From Gemmatimonadota bacterium (GTDB lineage: Bacteria; Gemmatimonadota; Gemmatimonadetes; Longimicrobiales; Gaopeijiaceae), in the NCBI GenBank assembly GCA_030827315.1, contig JAURER010000005.1, positions 40,275 to 104,274 on the forward strand: a stretch of 64,000 nt of DNA, given 5' to 3'. The notes beneath the pieces are model-generated. The model made no database searches. It saw only the letters and a list, made by a program, of their open reading frames with translations, and was not told the DNA's origin. The translations under genes were made by a program, and so were the position numbers. Positions 19,232 to 28,206 of this stretch are shown here, one piece after another. How positions within the stretch are numbered: position 1 is the stretch's first letter; every line of letters starts with the position of its first letter.

Positions 19232-20658
19232 CAGGCTTCCACCGCCCTGCGCACGCGCTCCGCTTCCAGGCGGGCCGCGGCGTCGCGCGCACCGAAGTCC
19301 TCCGCCAGCAGCGGTAGAACGCCCTCGAGACGGATCCCCCGGGACGCCTTCAGGAGCACGACTTCGTTCCCGTGCAGCCGCGCGCGCACGCGCGGATAGG
19401 CGGACTGCCAGTCGTCGGCCACGATGAGCCGTGCGTCCGTCTGGTGCGCCGCCCGAGCCGCCTCGGCGAACGCGCCGGTGGCAACGATCAGGTCGATCTT
19501 CCGTGACAGGGCGTCACGAAGCACCTCGTCGTGCAGCACCGCGGAGCGCTGGCCGAGTTCGAGCATCGAGCCGAGCACCGCGACCTTCCGGGCCGAGGCT
19601 CCCTGCCCGTCGAGCACGTCGAGGGCGGCCCGAACGCTCTGCGGGTTGGCGTTGTAGCAGTCCACCACGACGGTCAGGTCACCAATCCGGCGGAATTCGC
19701 CGCGCATGGCACCCGGCTCCGCCGAAGCGAGGCCACGCACGGCGTCGCGCGCCGGAACACCGAGCTGGTCGGCGATCGCGAGCGCGACCAGCGCGTTGCT
19801 CACCGCATGACGCCCCACCATGGGCACCGCCACGCGCTGCCCCTTCCAGTCGAAGGTGTACCGGCCGAACACGTCGACCTCGGCGCGCGCGGGCCGATCG
19901 CCCCTGTCGGAACGCTCGCTCCAGCCGACCACCCGGACGCGCGGGCACAGCGTGCGGGCCCGCTCGGCCAGGACGGGCGGATCGTCGCCTACGATGCAGC
20001 GCCCACCCGTCGCCACGTGCCGGAGGATATCGAGCTTCTCGGCCAGCACGCCCTCCAGCGACCCCAGCTTCTCGAGGTGGCTTTCGCCCACGGTCGTGAT
20101 GACCGCCACGTCGGGCCGGGCGATCTGCGCCAGCGCGCTGATCTCGCCCGGCTCGTTCGTGCCCAGCTCGAGCACGACGGCCTCCGCGTCGGTCGGCGCG
20201 GCAAGCAGCGTGAGAGGCATCCCGATGCGGTTGTTCAGGTTGCCCCTCGTGGCGTGCACGCGCAGCGTGGCCGACAGCGCCGCGGCCGCCATCTCCTTCG
20301 TCGTCGTCTTCCCGGAAGAACCCGTGATGGCGACGACGGGCGCCTCGAGTGCGGAGCGCCGGTAGGACGCCAGACGTCCGAGCGCGACGAGCGTGTCGTC
20401 GACGGGGTAGATGCGGGTGTCCGAATCGCCCGGCGAGGGACGCGACACCACTGCGCCGGTCGCTCCGTTCGACAGGGCGTGCGCCACGAAGTCGTGACCG
20501 TCGAAGCGGTCTCCGACCAGCGCGACATAGAGCTGCCCTTCGGTAACCGCGCGCGAGTCCGTCGATACGCCGGTGTACTCGACGTCGGGCTCGGCCAGCG
20601 CGGTGCGGAGTCCGAGCGCCCGGCGGACGTCCAGGTCAGTCCAGAGGAACGGGTTCAC
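19231..20658 (-). CDS. murF: UDP-N-acetylmuramoyl-tripeptide--D-alanyl-D-alanine ligase
   Basis: Mur ligase of 475 residues adding D-Ala-D-Ala. The N-terminal uracil-binding domain contains GVSTDSRAV and FVALVGDRFDGHDFV. The P-loop is ITGSSGKTTTKEMAAAAL, the carbamylated-lysine region is LELGTNEPGEISAL with TTVGESHLEKLGS, and the C-terminal part has VVDCYNANPQSVRAAL. The start is GTG 20658 in a GTGA overlap with murE. The frame is open for another 440 codons upstream only because it runs through murE out of frame. No ddl gene accompanies it in the cluster. Confidence 0.95.
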   Translation of the reverse strand: MNPFLWTDLDVRRALGLRTALAEPDVEYTGVSTDSRAVTEGQLYVALVGDRFDGHDFVAHALSNGATGAVVSRPSPGDSDTRIYPVDDTLVALGRLASYRRSALEAPVVAITGSSGKTTTKEMAAAALSATLRVHATRGNLNNRIGMPLTLLAAPTDAEAVVLELGTNEPGEISALAQIARPDVAVITTVGESHLEKLGSLEGVLAEKLDILRHVATGGRCIVGDDPPVLAERARTLCPRVRVVGWSERSDRGDRPARAEVDVFGRYTFDWKGQRVAVPMVGRHAVSNALVALAIADQLGVPARDAVRGLASAEPGAMRGEFRRIGDLTVVVDCYNANPQSVRAALDVLDGQGASARKVAVLGSMLELGQRSAVLHDEVLRDALSRKIDLIVATGAFAEAARAAHQTDARLIVADDWQSAYPRVRARLHGNEVVLLKASRGIRLEGVLPLLAEDFGARDAAARLEAERVRRAVEA

Positions 20659-22130
20659 AGGATCCCCAGCTCGCGCAGTGCCGCCTCGGCGACCGCGCGC
20701 TCGTCGAAGGGGCGCTTTTCGTGGCCGACCACCTGGTAGTTCTCGTGGCCCTTGCCCGCGAGTACCACGGTGTCGCCCGGGCCCGCGATGCGGAGGGCCG
20801 CCCGAATGGCCTCGCGGCGGTCGGCAATCCGCAGGTATTCCGTCCCCTCGAGACCGGTCGCCAGATCGTCGATGATCGACTCCGGGTCTTCCGTGCGGGG
20901 GTTGTCCGAAGTGAGAACCACGACGTCCGCGAGTTCCCGGACCGCCTCGGCCATCGGCCGGCGCTTCGACGGGTCGCGATCGCCACCGGCTCCGAAAAGC
21001 ACGATCAGGCGGCCCTCGGTGAGCGGCCGGACGGCGGCGAGCGCGCCACGCAGAGCCGCGGGCGTGTGCGCGAAGTCGATGAGTACCGAGAAGGGGGTGG
21101 TGATCACGGCCTCGAGGCGGCCCCGGACCTGCGGCGCCGTGGCGAGCCGTTTCACGATCGTGGCCAGGGGAATCCCCAGGGCCCGCGCGACTCCGATGGC
21201 GCCGAGGGCGTTCTCGACGTTGTACCGCCCCACCAGCGGGATCGTCACCGTGAAGCGCTCTTCCCCGGCGAGCAGCGTGAAGGTCGTGCCGAGCCGGCCG
21301 AGGTTCAGGTCGACGGCCCGCAGGTCCGCGGCTCCGTCCACACAGAAGCTCGTGCGCGTGCGGGGTCCGGCGTCGAGCGTGTTCCACGCGGGATCCGCCG
21401 CGTTGACCACGATGGTGCCGTGCTCGTGCACCAGGTCGACCAGGCGAAGCTTCGCGCTCCGGTACGCCGCCATGTCGCGGTGATAGTCGAGATGGTCCTG
21501 CGTCAGATTCGTGAAGACCGCGACGTCGAACGCGACGCCGTCGAGCCGGTGCTGCTCGAGGGCGTGGGAGGATGCTTCCATCACGACGGCCGCGGTGCCG
21601 CCATCCGCCAGCTCGCGGAGCCAAACCGCCACCTGAACCGGGCCCGGTGTCGTCAGACCCTCGGTACCCGCGCGCACCCCGTCGGCGTCCACGACGCCGA
21701 GCGTGCCGATGACGGCGGTCGGCATGTCGGGAGCGAGAAGGTGCCGTGCGAGCAGCGAGGTGGTGGTCTTCCCGTTGGTGCCGGTGACCCCGACCGTGAG
21801 AAGCTCGAGGCTCGGGAATCCCATCATCCAGTCGGCGGCGAGTGCCGCGGCACGCCGCCCGTTGGAGACCACGAGTTGCGGGACGTCCACCTCGACCGGG
21901 CGCTCCACCACCGCAGCCACGGCACCGTTGGCGACGGCTCCCGCCAGGAAGTCGTGGGCGTCGCTGCCCGTTCCTCTCCACGCGAGGAAGAGGTCGCCCG
22001 GCTTCGCGGCGCGCGAGTCCTGCGCCACCCCCCGGACGGCGATGTCCCCCGAGCCGAGCGCCTCCACCAGGAGGTCAGCCGACCGGAGGACGTCTCCGAC
22101 AGAGGCCAGCGTACGCGCGGCGTCACTCAT
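20655..22130 (-). CDS. murE: UDP-N-acetylmuramoyl-L-alanyl-D-glutamate--diamino acid ligase
   Basis: Mur ligase of 491 residues adding the third stem-peptide residue. GVAQDSRAAKPGDLF opens the N-terminal domain, GVTGTNGKTTTSLLARHLL is the P-loop, and FTNLTQDHLDYH is in the ATPase core. In the C-terminal domain the specificity loop reads TSDNPRTEDP. DNPR is the motif known for meso-diaminopimelate-adding enzymes, so an A2pm-type, Gram-negative-like wall is expected. The start ATG lies eight bases inside the end of ftsI. Confidence 0.96.
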   Translation of the reverse strand: MSDAARTLASVGDVLRSADLLVEALGSGDIAVRGVAQDSRAAKPGDLFLAWRGTGSDAHDFLAGAVANGAVAAVVERPVEVDVPQLVVSNGRRAAALAADWMMGFPSLELLTVGVTGTNGKTTTSLLARHLLAPDMPTAVIGTLGVVDADGVRAGTEGLTTPGPVQVAVWLRELADGGTAAVVMEASSHALEQHRLDGVAFDVAVFTNLTQDHLDYHRDMAAYRSAKLRLVDLVHEHGTIVVNAADPAWNTLDAGPRTRTSFCVDGAADLRAVDLNLGRLGTTFTLLAGEERFTVTIPLVGRYNVENALGAIGVARALGIPLATIVKRLATAPQVRGRLEAVITTPFSVLIDFAHTPAALRGALAAVRPLTEGRLIVLFGAGGDRDPSKRRPMAEAVRELADVVVLTSDNPRTEDPESIIDDLATGLEGTEYLRIADRREAIRAALRIAGPGDTVVLAGKGHENYQVVGHEKRPFDERAVAEAALRELGIL

Positions 22131-24126
22131 GCGTGGTACCTCGGTAGCGCAGGCGCACCGTGTCCCCTTGCATCACGCGCGTTCCGGGCGGGGGAGACGT
22201 GCGCACGACCTCTCCCTCTCCGACCTGGGCGACCCGGAGGCCGAAGCGGTGCAGGTAGCGTACGGCGGTGCGGGCGGGCAGTCCCGTGACGTCCGGCACC
22301 GCGACAGCGCTCCCGGCGGCCGGTGCAGGTGACCCGGGCTGATCGGCGGGGAGCGGCGGGAGCGCCGGGAGCGCCGGAAGCGCCGCGGCTGGACGGTCGG
22401 CGAAGCTCACGCCGATGCTGCGATCACGGAGCGCATTCTGAGCCGCCGCGAGGCCATTCATGTCCAGCGACTGCGGAGCCGCGGCCAGCGCCGCCTCCAT
22501 CGTCTCTCGGGTGACGGGGGCCGCGATCGAGCCACCGTAATACCCCCCCGCTCTCGGCCGATCCAGCTTCACGAAGACGACCAACTGCGGCTTCTCCGCC
22601 GGAAAGTACCCCACGAAGGAGGCCGAGTAATCGCCCGCCGCGTAGCTACCGTTGGTGCTGAATCGGGCGGTACCGGTCTTGCCGGCGACGCGGAACGAGC
22701 CGACCCGCGCGAGCGAGCCCGTCCCCTCGCGAACGACGTCCTCGAGGGCGCGTCCGACGGCCTCGGCGGTCGAGCGGTCGACGACGCGCCGGACCTCTTC
22801 GGGCTCGAATCGCTCGATGACCGTCCCGTCCGCGTGACGGATCTCGCGTACGAGACGCGGGGCCATCAGGACGCCACCGTTGGCGAGGGAACCGTACGCC
22901 ATCGCCATCTGGAGCGGCGTCACCGCAATCTCGTAGCCTATGGCGAGCGACGCCGCCGACTGCCCCGACCAGCGCTCGGGCCGACGTAGAGTTCCCGCGA
23001 CCTCTCCGGGAAGCTGGACGCCCGTGGGCGTACCGAACCCGAAGTCGCGCAGGTTCTCGTACTGAACACCGTGGCTCATCGCCTCGGCGACCTTGGCGAT
23101 GCCGATGTTGGACGACTCCCGCAGCGCCTCGTGGACGGTCAGCATACCCTGCGTGTGCGTGTCCGTCAGCACACGTCCGCCGACCACCCACCGGCCCTTC
23201 TCCGCGTCCACCGAGTCGCTCATGCTCGCGAGCCGGTGCTTGAGCAGCCCGGCCACCGTGAACGGCTTGAGCGTAGACCCCGGCTCGAACGAGGTGTTCA
23301 CCGCCGAAAGTGCGGCGGGGTGTCCGTCGCGGATGGAGGCGAGCGCCAGGATTTCACCGGTCTTCGGGGACGTGAGAATGATGTCACCCCCGAGCGCGTC
23401 GTGGTCGTCGATCGCCTCCTGCAGCGCAGCCTGGGCGATCTCCTGGAGATTGGTGTCGATCGTGAGCACGACCTCACCCCCCGCGCGCGGGGGCTGCACC
23501 GTGACGCGCTCGCCAGGGATCGGCCGTCCGACGGGGTCGCGCGCCACGATCTCGACGCCGGGCGTCCCTCGGAGCAGGTCGTGGAAGATCTGCTCCACAC
23601 CGCCCCGGCCCTCGTCTTCGATGACGACGCCGAGTGCGCCTCGTGCCAGGTCCCGATGCGGGTGGAAGCGTTCGAACACCGGCTCGAGATGGATTCCGGA
23701 CACGCCCTCGAGACGTTCGCGCACGGACGGCGCGAAGAGACCGGGAACGACGTTCCATACCTTCCCGTTCGATACCAGTCGACGTGCCTGCGCCCGGCTC
23801 AGCCCGAGCGCCTCGGAGAGGAGCGTCTGCGCGGCCTCGGCGTCCTTCAGTTCGCGCGGGGCCACGTTGACGCGGACCCGCTCCCGGGTCACCGCGAGCG
23901 GCTGGCCGTTGCGGTCGAAGATCGTACCCCGCGGGGCCGGAACGGCCTGGTCGTCTTCCTGCTGGCCCTGCGCGAGCTCGGCCCAGTTTCCGGCCTGGAG
24001 GACCTGGATCTGACCCGCGCGCAGCGCCACCACCAGGCTGCAGGAAAGCCATCCGGCGAGGATGAAGATCCTCCGCCAGCGCCCATGCTGCCCGACGTGG
24101 GCGGCGCGATTCCCCGCGCGGCTCAA
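22123..24126 (-). CDS. ftsI: Peptidoglycan D,D-transpeptidase FtsI with C-terminal PASTA domain
   Basis: Class B penicillin-binding protein of 667 residues. One membrane helix near residues 19-38 is followed by the dimerisation/pedestal region (AVPAPRGTIFDRNGQPLA) and the transpeptidase domain with all three active-site motifs: STLK in FEPGSTLKPF, SSN in ESSNIGIAK and KTG in VAGKTGTARF. The last 65 residues form one PASTA domain (VPDVTGLPARTAVRYLHRFG), which E. coli FtsI lacks; the arrangement recalls SpoVD and PBP2x. The start appears to be a TTG overlapping the ftsL TGA, the same unusual TTGA junction as recG/ftsY. Confidence 0.94.
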   Translation of the reverse strand: MSRAGNRAAHVGQHGRWRRIFILAGWLSCSLVVALRAGQIQVLQAGNWAELAQGQQEDDQAVPAPRGTIFDRNGQPLAVTRERVRVNVAPRELKDAEAAQTLLSEALGLSRAQARRLVSNGKVWNVVPGLFAPSVRERLEGVSGIHLEPVFERFHPHRDLARGALGVVIEDEGRGGVEQIFHDLLRGTPGVEIVARDPVGRPIPGERVTVQPPRAGGEVVLTIDTNLQEIAQAALQEAIDDHDALGGDIILTSPKTGEILALASIRDGHPAALSAVNTSFEPGSTLKPFTVAGLLKHRLASMSDSVDAEKGRWVVGGRVLTDTHTQGMLTVHEALRESSNIGIAKVAEAMSHGVQYENLRDFGFGTPTGVQLPGEVAGTLRRPERWSGQSAASLAIGYEIAVTPLQMAMAYGSLANGGVLMAPRLVREIRHADGTVIERFEPEEVRRVVDRSTAEAVGRALEDVVREGTGSLARVGSFRVAGKTGTARFSTNGSYAAGDYSASFVGYFPAEKPQLVVFVKLDRPRAGGYYGGSIAAPVTRETMEAALAAAPQSLDMNGLAAAQNALRDRSIGVSFADRPAAALPALPALPPLPADQPGSPAPAAGSAVAVPDVTGLPARTAVRYLHRFGLRVAQVGEGEVVRTSPPPGTRVMQGDTVRLRYRGTTHE

Positions 24127-24404
24127 GGGGTGTCCTGCCTGACGAGGATGAACTGCTCGTCGCCGCCGGGTGTGTGCATGCCGAGCGCGCGGGCTTCCGC
24201 GACGATCCGGGATCGCGAGCGGAGCGCCTGGATGTCACGCTCCAGCTCTACGCGCTCCGCCTGCGCGACGGAGACATGCCGCCTGAGGTCGTCGAGCTCC
24301 CGGTTCGCCTCGAGGGCACGACTCTGCCGCCACGTCACGAAGCCGAGTGAGCACAGGAGGAGCACGAAGGTCAGCACCGTACGCCCCAGAGAGGTCGGAT
24401 CCAT
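24123..24404 (-). CDS. ftsL: Cell division protein FtsL
   Basis: Small bitopic protein of 93 residues. A membrane helix at about 8-26 (RTVLTFVLLLCSLGFVTW) is followed by a charged coiled coil (about 30-70) and a short tail, as expected for FtsL, which forms the FtsQLB regulator of the septal synthase. Sequence conservation in this family is low; position between rsmH and ftsI plus topology carry the call. The ATG shares one base with the rsmH stop (TGATG) and the stop overlaps the ftsI start. Confidence 0.85.
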   Translation of the reverse strand: MDPTSLGRTVLTFVLLLCSLGFVTWRQSRALEANRELDDLRRHVSVAQAERVELERDIQALRSRSRIVAEARALGMHTPGGDEQFILVRQDTP

Positions 24405-25324
24405 CAGGCCGCCCTCCGCCACGCGCGCAGCAGGGCGCTCCGGGCGCGAGGGTTCCGCGCCACCTCCTCCTGCGAGGGGCGCACGACCTTGCGTGTGAGG
24501 GTCTCGCCGAGCGGCTCGCCGCGGCACGTGCATACCGGCGACTCCGGGGGGCAGACGCACGTGCGGCTCCACTCGCGGAACGCGTTCTTGACCGCCCGGT
24601 CCTCGAGGGAGTGGTACGCGATCACGACCAGCACGCCACCCGCGTTCATCACGTCCCGGATGGCGGGCAGCCCGGCCTCCAGCGCCTCCATCTCTTCGTT
24701 GACGGCGATCCGCACGGCCTGGAAGATGCGCGCCTTGTCCTGCTGGCTCGGGGCGCGCCCCAGCGACACGGCCAGGGCCGCGACGAGGTCGTCGCTGGTG
24801 CACACACCACCGGACGTACGCCGCTTGATGATCTCACGGGCGAGCCGCCGGGCCCGCGGCTCCTCCCCGTAATCGCGAAAGATGCGGGCGAGCTCCTCCT
24901 CGGAGGCTTCCGCCAGCAGGGTCAGGGCGTCCCGCCCGTCGGCTTCCATCCGCATGTCGAGGGGAGCACCCGGACGGAACGTAAACCCGCGCGCATCGGC
25001 ATCGAGCTGGTACGAGCTGACGCCCAGGTCCAGCAGAGCACCGTCGAGTCCTCGGTCGCGGACCTCGGGGTCGCGCGGCGCACGGTCGAATCGCCCCGCG
25101 AGGAAGCGAACGCGAGCGCGGAAAGGTGCCAGCGCATCCCGCGCCTCCGCGAGGGCCTCCGGGTCCCGATCCACCGCCAGGACGCGGCAGTCCGAACATG
25201 CTTCGAGGATGGCCCTCGTGTGTCCGCCACCGCCGACCGTACCGTCGAGGAAGAAGCCCGCATTCCTCGGATCGAGGAAGTCGAGGACCTCGCGCGCCAT
25301 CACCGGCTGATGCCAGGAGCTCAT
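24404..25324 (-). CDS. rsmH: 16S rRNA (cytosine(1402)-N4)-methyltransferase RsmH
   Basis: SAM-dependent methyltransferase of 306 residues (formerly MraW) acting on the decoding site of 16S rRNA. Motif I is DGTVGGGGHTRAIL, and the family-specific stretches LLDLGVSSYQLD and GGVLVVIAYHSLEDRAVK are intact. Four cysteines cluster in TCVCPPESPVCTC near residue 260; a CxC...C cluster is common in this family and may bind metal. It starts six bases after mraZ. Confidence 0.96.
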   Translation of the reverse strand: MSSWHQPVMAREVLDFLDPRNAGFFLDGTVGGGGHTRAILEACSDCRVLAVDRDPEALAEARDALAPFRARVRFLAGRFDRAPRDPEVRDRGLDGALLDLGVSSYQLDADARGFTFRPGAPLDMRMEADGRDALTLLAEASEEELARIFRDYGEEPRARRLAREIIKRRTSGGVCTSDDLVAALAVSLGRAPSQQDKARIFQAVRIAVNEEMEALEAGLPAIRDVMNAGGVLVVIAYHSLEDRAVKNAFREWSRTCVCPPESPVCTCRGEPLGETLTRKVVRPSQEEVARNPRARSALLRAWRRAA

Positions 25325-25330
25325 GGTCGC

Positions 25331-25762
25331 CTATCCGAAGAGCTGGTGTGCGAAGTCCCCGAGATCGCCGCCGTCGCCTTCCACCGCCGCGCCGTAGGTC
25401 TCGGGATTCCAGAGTTCCACCCGGTCGATAGCCCCGACCACGAGCACGGTGCCGGCAAGGCTCGCTCCGGACTGCAGGCCGGCGGGCACCAGGATCCTGC
25501 CCTGCTTGTCAGGCGCCACCTCGACCGCGTTGGCGACCACTCGGCGCAGCTGGTTGGCCCCCCGCGGATTCTTACGCCGAAAGTCGAGGAGTTCCTGCTG
25601 GAGCTCCACCCACTTGGCCTCCGGAAAGAGGGTCAGGTTCGTCGGCTCCCACTGGATCAGAACGAAACGTTCACCCTCTCCCGAGCGGCGGAACGCCGCG
25701 GGCAGGCTGACGCGACCCTTGGGGTCCATCTGATACTCGTACTGGCCGACGAAACCGATCAC
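25331..25762 (-). CDS. mraZ: Transcriptional regulator MraZ
   Basis: Protein of 143 residues with two SpoVT/AbrB-type repeats: YEYQMDPKGRVSLPAAFR in the first half and NAVEVAPDKQGRILVPAGL in the second. The family forms ring-shaped oligomers that bind direct repeats upstream of mraZ and repress the dcw operon in E. coli. It is the first gene of the cluster and starts with GTG. Candidate operator repeats lie 13 bases upstream of the start codon, so binding could block both transcription and ribosome access. Confidence 0.95.
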   Translation of the reverse strand: MIGFVGQYEYQMDPKGRVSLPAAFRRSGEGERFVLIQWEPTNLTLFPEAKWVELQQELLDFRRKNPRGANQLRRVVANAVEVAPDKQGRILVPAGLQSGASLAGTVLVVGAIDRVELWNPETYGAAVEGDGGDLGDFAHQLFG

Positions 25763-25774
25763 GCTGGGCCCCGG

Positions 25775-25804
25775 AGTGGTACGAAGTGGGTAAGAGTGGG
25801 GATA
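25775..25804. promoter_or_regulatory. Candidate MraZ operator: three tandem GTGG decamers
   Basis: Three consecutive 10-base units, AGTGGTACGA, AGTGGGTAAG and AGTGGGGATA, lie directly upstream of mraZ. GTGG(T/G) recurs exactly every 10 bases at 25776, 25786 and 25796. E. coli MraZ is known to bind TGGG-type direct repeats separated by five bases. One more GTGGG at 25827 is out of phase. The repeats read on the strand opposite to mraZ, which I note as a departure from the pattern I would expect. Confidence 0.55.
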
Positions 25805-26112
25805 ACCGGGGGGAACTTACGATCCAGTGGGGAGGATGCGCAAGAGTCCCTTTTTGGGAATTTTTTCATGCCCCCCGTAAGCTCTGGCACCCCGAAAGCC
25901 CCTGCAGCTAGCCGATCATCGCCTTTCGACCCGGAAACAGATTTTTCCTTTTTCCGAAGGAAAACCGAAAGTCGAACAAGCGAGCGCACCCACTACGGTG
26001 GGAAGGAGTGGGGGGAAGCCGCGCCGGGGGCGTCGGCGCCGGGGGGCGTCGCCCGTCGACTCGGACGTTCCTGCGGGCGCGGGCCGTGCCGCGCGCGCGG
26101 CGGGAGCCGGGA
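25805..26112. other. Non-coding leader region upstream of the dcw cluster
   Basis: A stretch of about 300 bases between the dcw cluster and the terminator of the TPR gene, containing runs of A and T unusual for this genome. A short inverted repeat TCCC-TTTTT-GGGA (25847-25860) is followed by ATTTTTT. This is where the mraZ promoter must lie; I could not place -35 and -10 boxes convincingly. Short open frames here show no recognisable protein. Confidence 0.5.
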
Positions 26113-26152
26113 CAAAGAAAAAGCGCCGCGGGGGACAAATCCCCCGCGGCGC
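26113..26152 (-). terminator. Rho-independent terminator of the TPR gene
   Basis: A perfect 12-base-pair stem (26123-26134 with 26141-26152) with a six-base loop. On the minus strand it is followed by TTTTTCTTTG. It lies 32 bases beyond the TPR-protein stop codon and separates that gene from the dcw cluster. Confidence 0.92.
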
Positions 26153-26184
26153 CTTCCGCGCCGAAGCGCAGGCCGATCAGGTCA

Positions 26185-27924
26185 TCAGCGACCGCGCTTG
26201 ATGATCGCGTCCTGGATCTCGACGTACGTCTGAGCGTTCTCCAGAAGCTGCTGGAGGTTGACGTTCACGGAGGCCGGATAGTCACCCGACTGGTTGAGGA
26301 ACTGAACCGCCTGATTGAACTTCGGCAGCGACGACTGGGCCGTCTGCAGCGTCTGCGGCTCCTGCTCCTTCACCGCCAGCTGGTAGATGCTGTACCCATG
26401 CCAGAAGTTGAGCTGGCTCGTCATGGCCGTGCTCAGGTTCGGCAGACGCTTCGCGGCGGCCATGCCCTGGGCGGCGTAGGCGTAGTTGTCCTTCTGGTTT
26501 CCGTTCTGGTACGCCTCGGCGAAGATCATCCGGGCCGCCTGCTCCGCGCGCTGCGCATCGGAGGCGGACGCCTTCGAGAGTACCGTGACCGCGTCGTCGA
26601 GACGGCCGGCCTGGATGAGCCAGTTGCCCTGACGCAGCGGCGCGCTCGGGTGCTCGGGGTTGATCTCCATGACTCGGTCGAGGGCGGCGATCGCATCGTC
26701 CAGACGCCCGCCGCGCTGAAGCGCATCGGCGTACAGGACCCAGAGGCGATCCTCCATGGCATGCGTCTCGAGCACGCGCTCGCTCATCGCGATGGCGTCT
26801 TCGAGCTCGTCGAGCTGGATGTGCGCGGAGACCACGTTGGCGAGGTGCCCCACCGGCGTGTCCGCTCCCTTGGCCTGGAAGACCTTCCCGTAGGCCGCGA
26901 TGGCCTCGCGGTAGTACCCGACGGCCTCGGGCGCGACGGCGCCCGCGTCCTGATCACCGACCGACGCTTCCTGCTGGATCGCCAGGGCCGCGCTGAAGGC
27001 GAAGCCACCATACTGCTCGAGCAGATCCACGTTGTCGGGCTCGACGTCGAGGCCCACCTGGATGAACTCCATGGCACCGACCGGATCACCGGCCTGAGCC
27101 ATCTCGTAGGCGATCCGCATGCGGATGGCGACGTTCCCGGGGTTGATGTCGAGGTAGCGCCGGTAGTAGTCACGGCCGGCCTCGGCATCGCCCTGCGTGG
27201 TCGCGATGTAGCCCGCGAGCTGGAGTGCGTCCTCATGGAACGGGTTCGCGTCGATCACCCGCTCGAGCTCCGTGAGCGACTCGGGGAAGTTGTCCATCTC
27301 GTAGAGGATCCGCGCACGCAGATAGCGCGTGCCGATCGCCGCCGGGTTCAGAGACAGCGACTCGTCGCAGTTCCGCAGGGCGTTCTCCCACTGCTGAGAG
27401 GCGAAGTAGTCACCGCAGATCGCAGCCGAGCGAACGGTCGTCGAATAACGCTCGAAGGCGTCGAAGATGTGCTGAGCCGCTTCCTGACGTCCCCTTTCGG
27501 CGACCTGGAAGGACTCGATCGGGAACGACTCGGAGCCGGCGATGTCCCACACCTCGGCCGACACCATCCAGCTCTTATCGGGCTGCTGGGTGTAGCTGGC
27601 GCAGATCGCCACCGGAACGCTGGTCTGAGAGGCGAGCTGACGCGTCCGGATGCAGTCGAGGTCCTCGATCTTCATCTTGAACTGCTTGACCGCGTCTTTG
27701 ATGGCGCTTTCCTCCATCGCGACGTGCGTCGGCATGTTCTGCAGGAGCGAGCGCAGATCCTTCGAGGCGTCCTTGCCGAAGTTGTCTTTCGCGCCCTCGA
27801 GCGGCGTGAAGTACGGGATCAGGACGCGGAAGCGACCGCCATCCTGAGCCGAAGCCTGCGTCGCGGGCACGAGCACCGCGGCGGCAAGGGCGAACACGAG
27901 CACCGTCTTGAGCCGACCAACCAT
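26185..27924 (-). CDS. Secreted tetratricopeptide-repeat protein
   Basis: About 579 residues. A Sec signal peptide (TVLVFALAAAVLVPATQASA) is followed by a roughly 150-residue domain (FRVLIPYFTPLEGA) with no family I recognise. At least five TPR-like helical pairs then run from about residue 180 to 470, with loops such as SLNPAAIGTRY, DINPGNVAIRM and EINPEHPSAP. TPR arrays mediate protein-protein contacts; no catalytic motif is visible. I choose ATG 27924, seven bases after AGGAGG; an upstream in-frame start at 27951 would precede that site. It has its own strong terminator, suggesting an independent, possibly abundant transcript. Confidence 0.82.
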   Translation of the reverse strand: MVGRLKTVLVFALAAAVLVPATQASAQDGGRFRVLIPYFTPLEGAKDNFGKDASKDLRSLLQNMPTHVAMEESAIKDAVKQFKMKIEDLDCIRTRQLASQTSVPVAICASYTQQPDKSWMVSAEVWDIAGSESFPIESFQVAERGRQEAAQHIFDAFERYSTTVRSAAICGDYFASQQWENALRNCDESLSLNPAAIGTRYLRARILYEMDNFPESLTELERVIDANPFHEDALQLAGYIATTQGDAEAGRDYYRRYLDINPGNVAIRMRIAYEMAQAGDPVGAMEFIQVGLDVEPDNVDLLEQYGGFAFSAALAIQQEASVGDQDAGAVAPEAVGYYREAIAAYGKVFQAKGADTPVGHLANVVSAHIQLDELEDAIAMSERVLETHAMEDRLWVLYADALQRGGRLDDAIAALDRVMEINPEHPSAPLRQGNWLIQAGRLDDAVTVLSKASASDAQRAEQAARMIFAEAYQNGNQKDNYAYAAQGMAAAKRLPNLSTAMTSQLNFWHGYSIYQLAVKEQEPQTLQTAQSSLPKFNQAVQFLNQSGDYPASVNVNLQQLLENAQTYVEIQDAIIKRGR

Positions 27925-28206
27925 GGCTTGACCTCCTGGGGGTTTTCCCACGTGTTGCGGCCCGCTGTTCCCACGAGCCTGAATCCGGGCCGGGCAACCG
28001 GCTCTTCATCGCGTATGTCGTACTGCCCGAATACCGCCAGAGATCCCCGGTCACGGAAGCCCCCGACGAACGAAACTGGAAAATTTATGCGCGTGCCGGA
28101 AATCCGGTCAACCGCCGTGCGCCCGCGTCCCCGACCTCCTCGGCCCGGTCGTGCGACGCGCGCCCCTTATTAAGCCGTTCACGGCCTTCACGCAACGGGG
28201 TGGAGT

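Noticed and set aside
25759..25989. 76-codon minus-strand ORF overlapping the mraZ leader
   Set aside because: It overlaps the mraZ start region and repeats and has no family resemblance.
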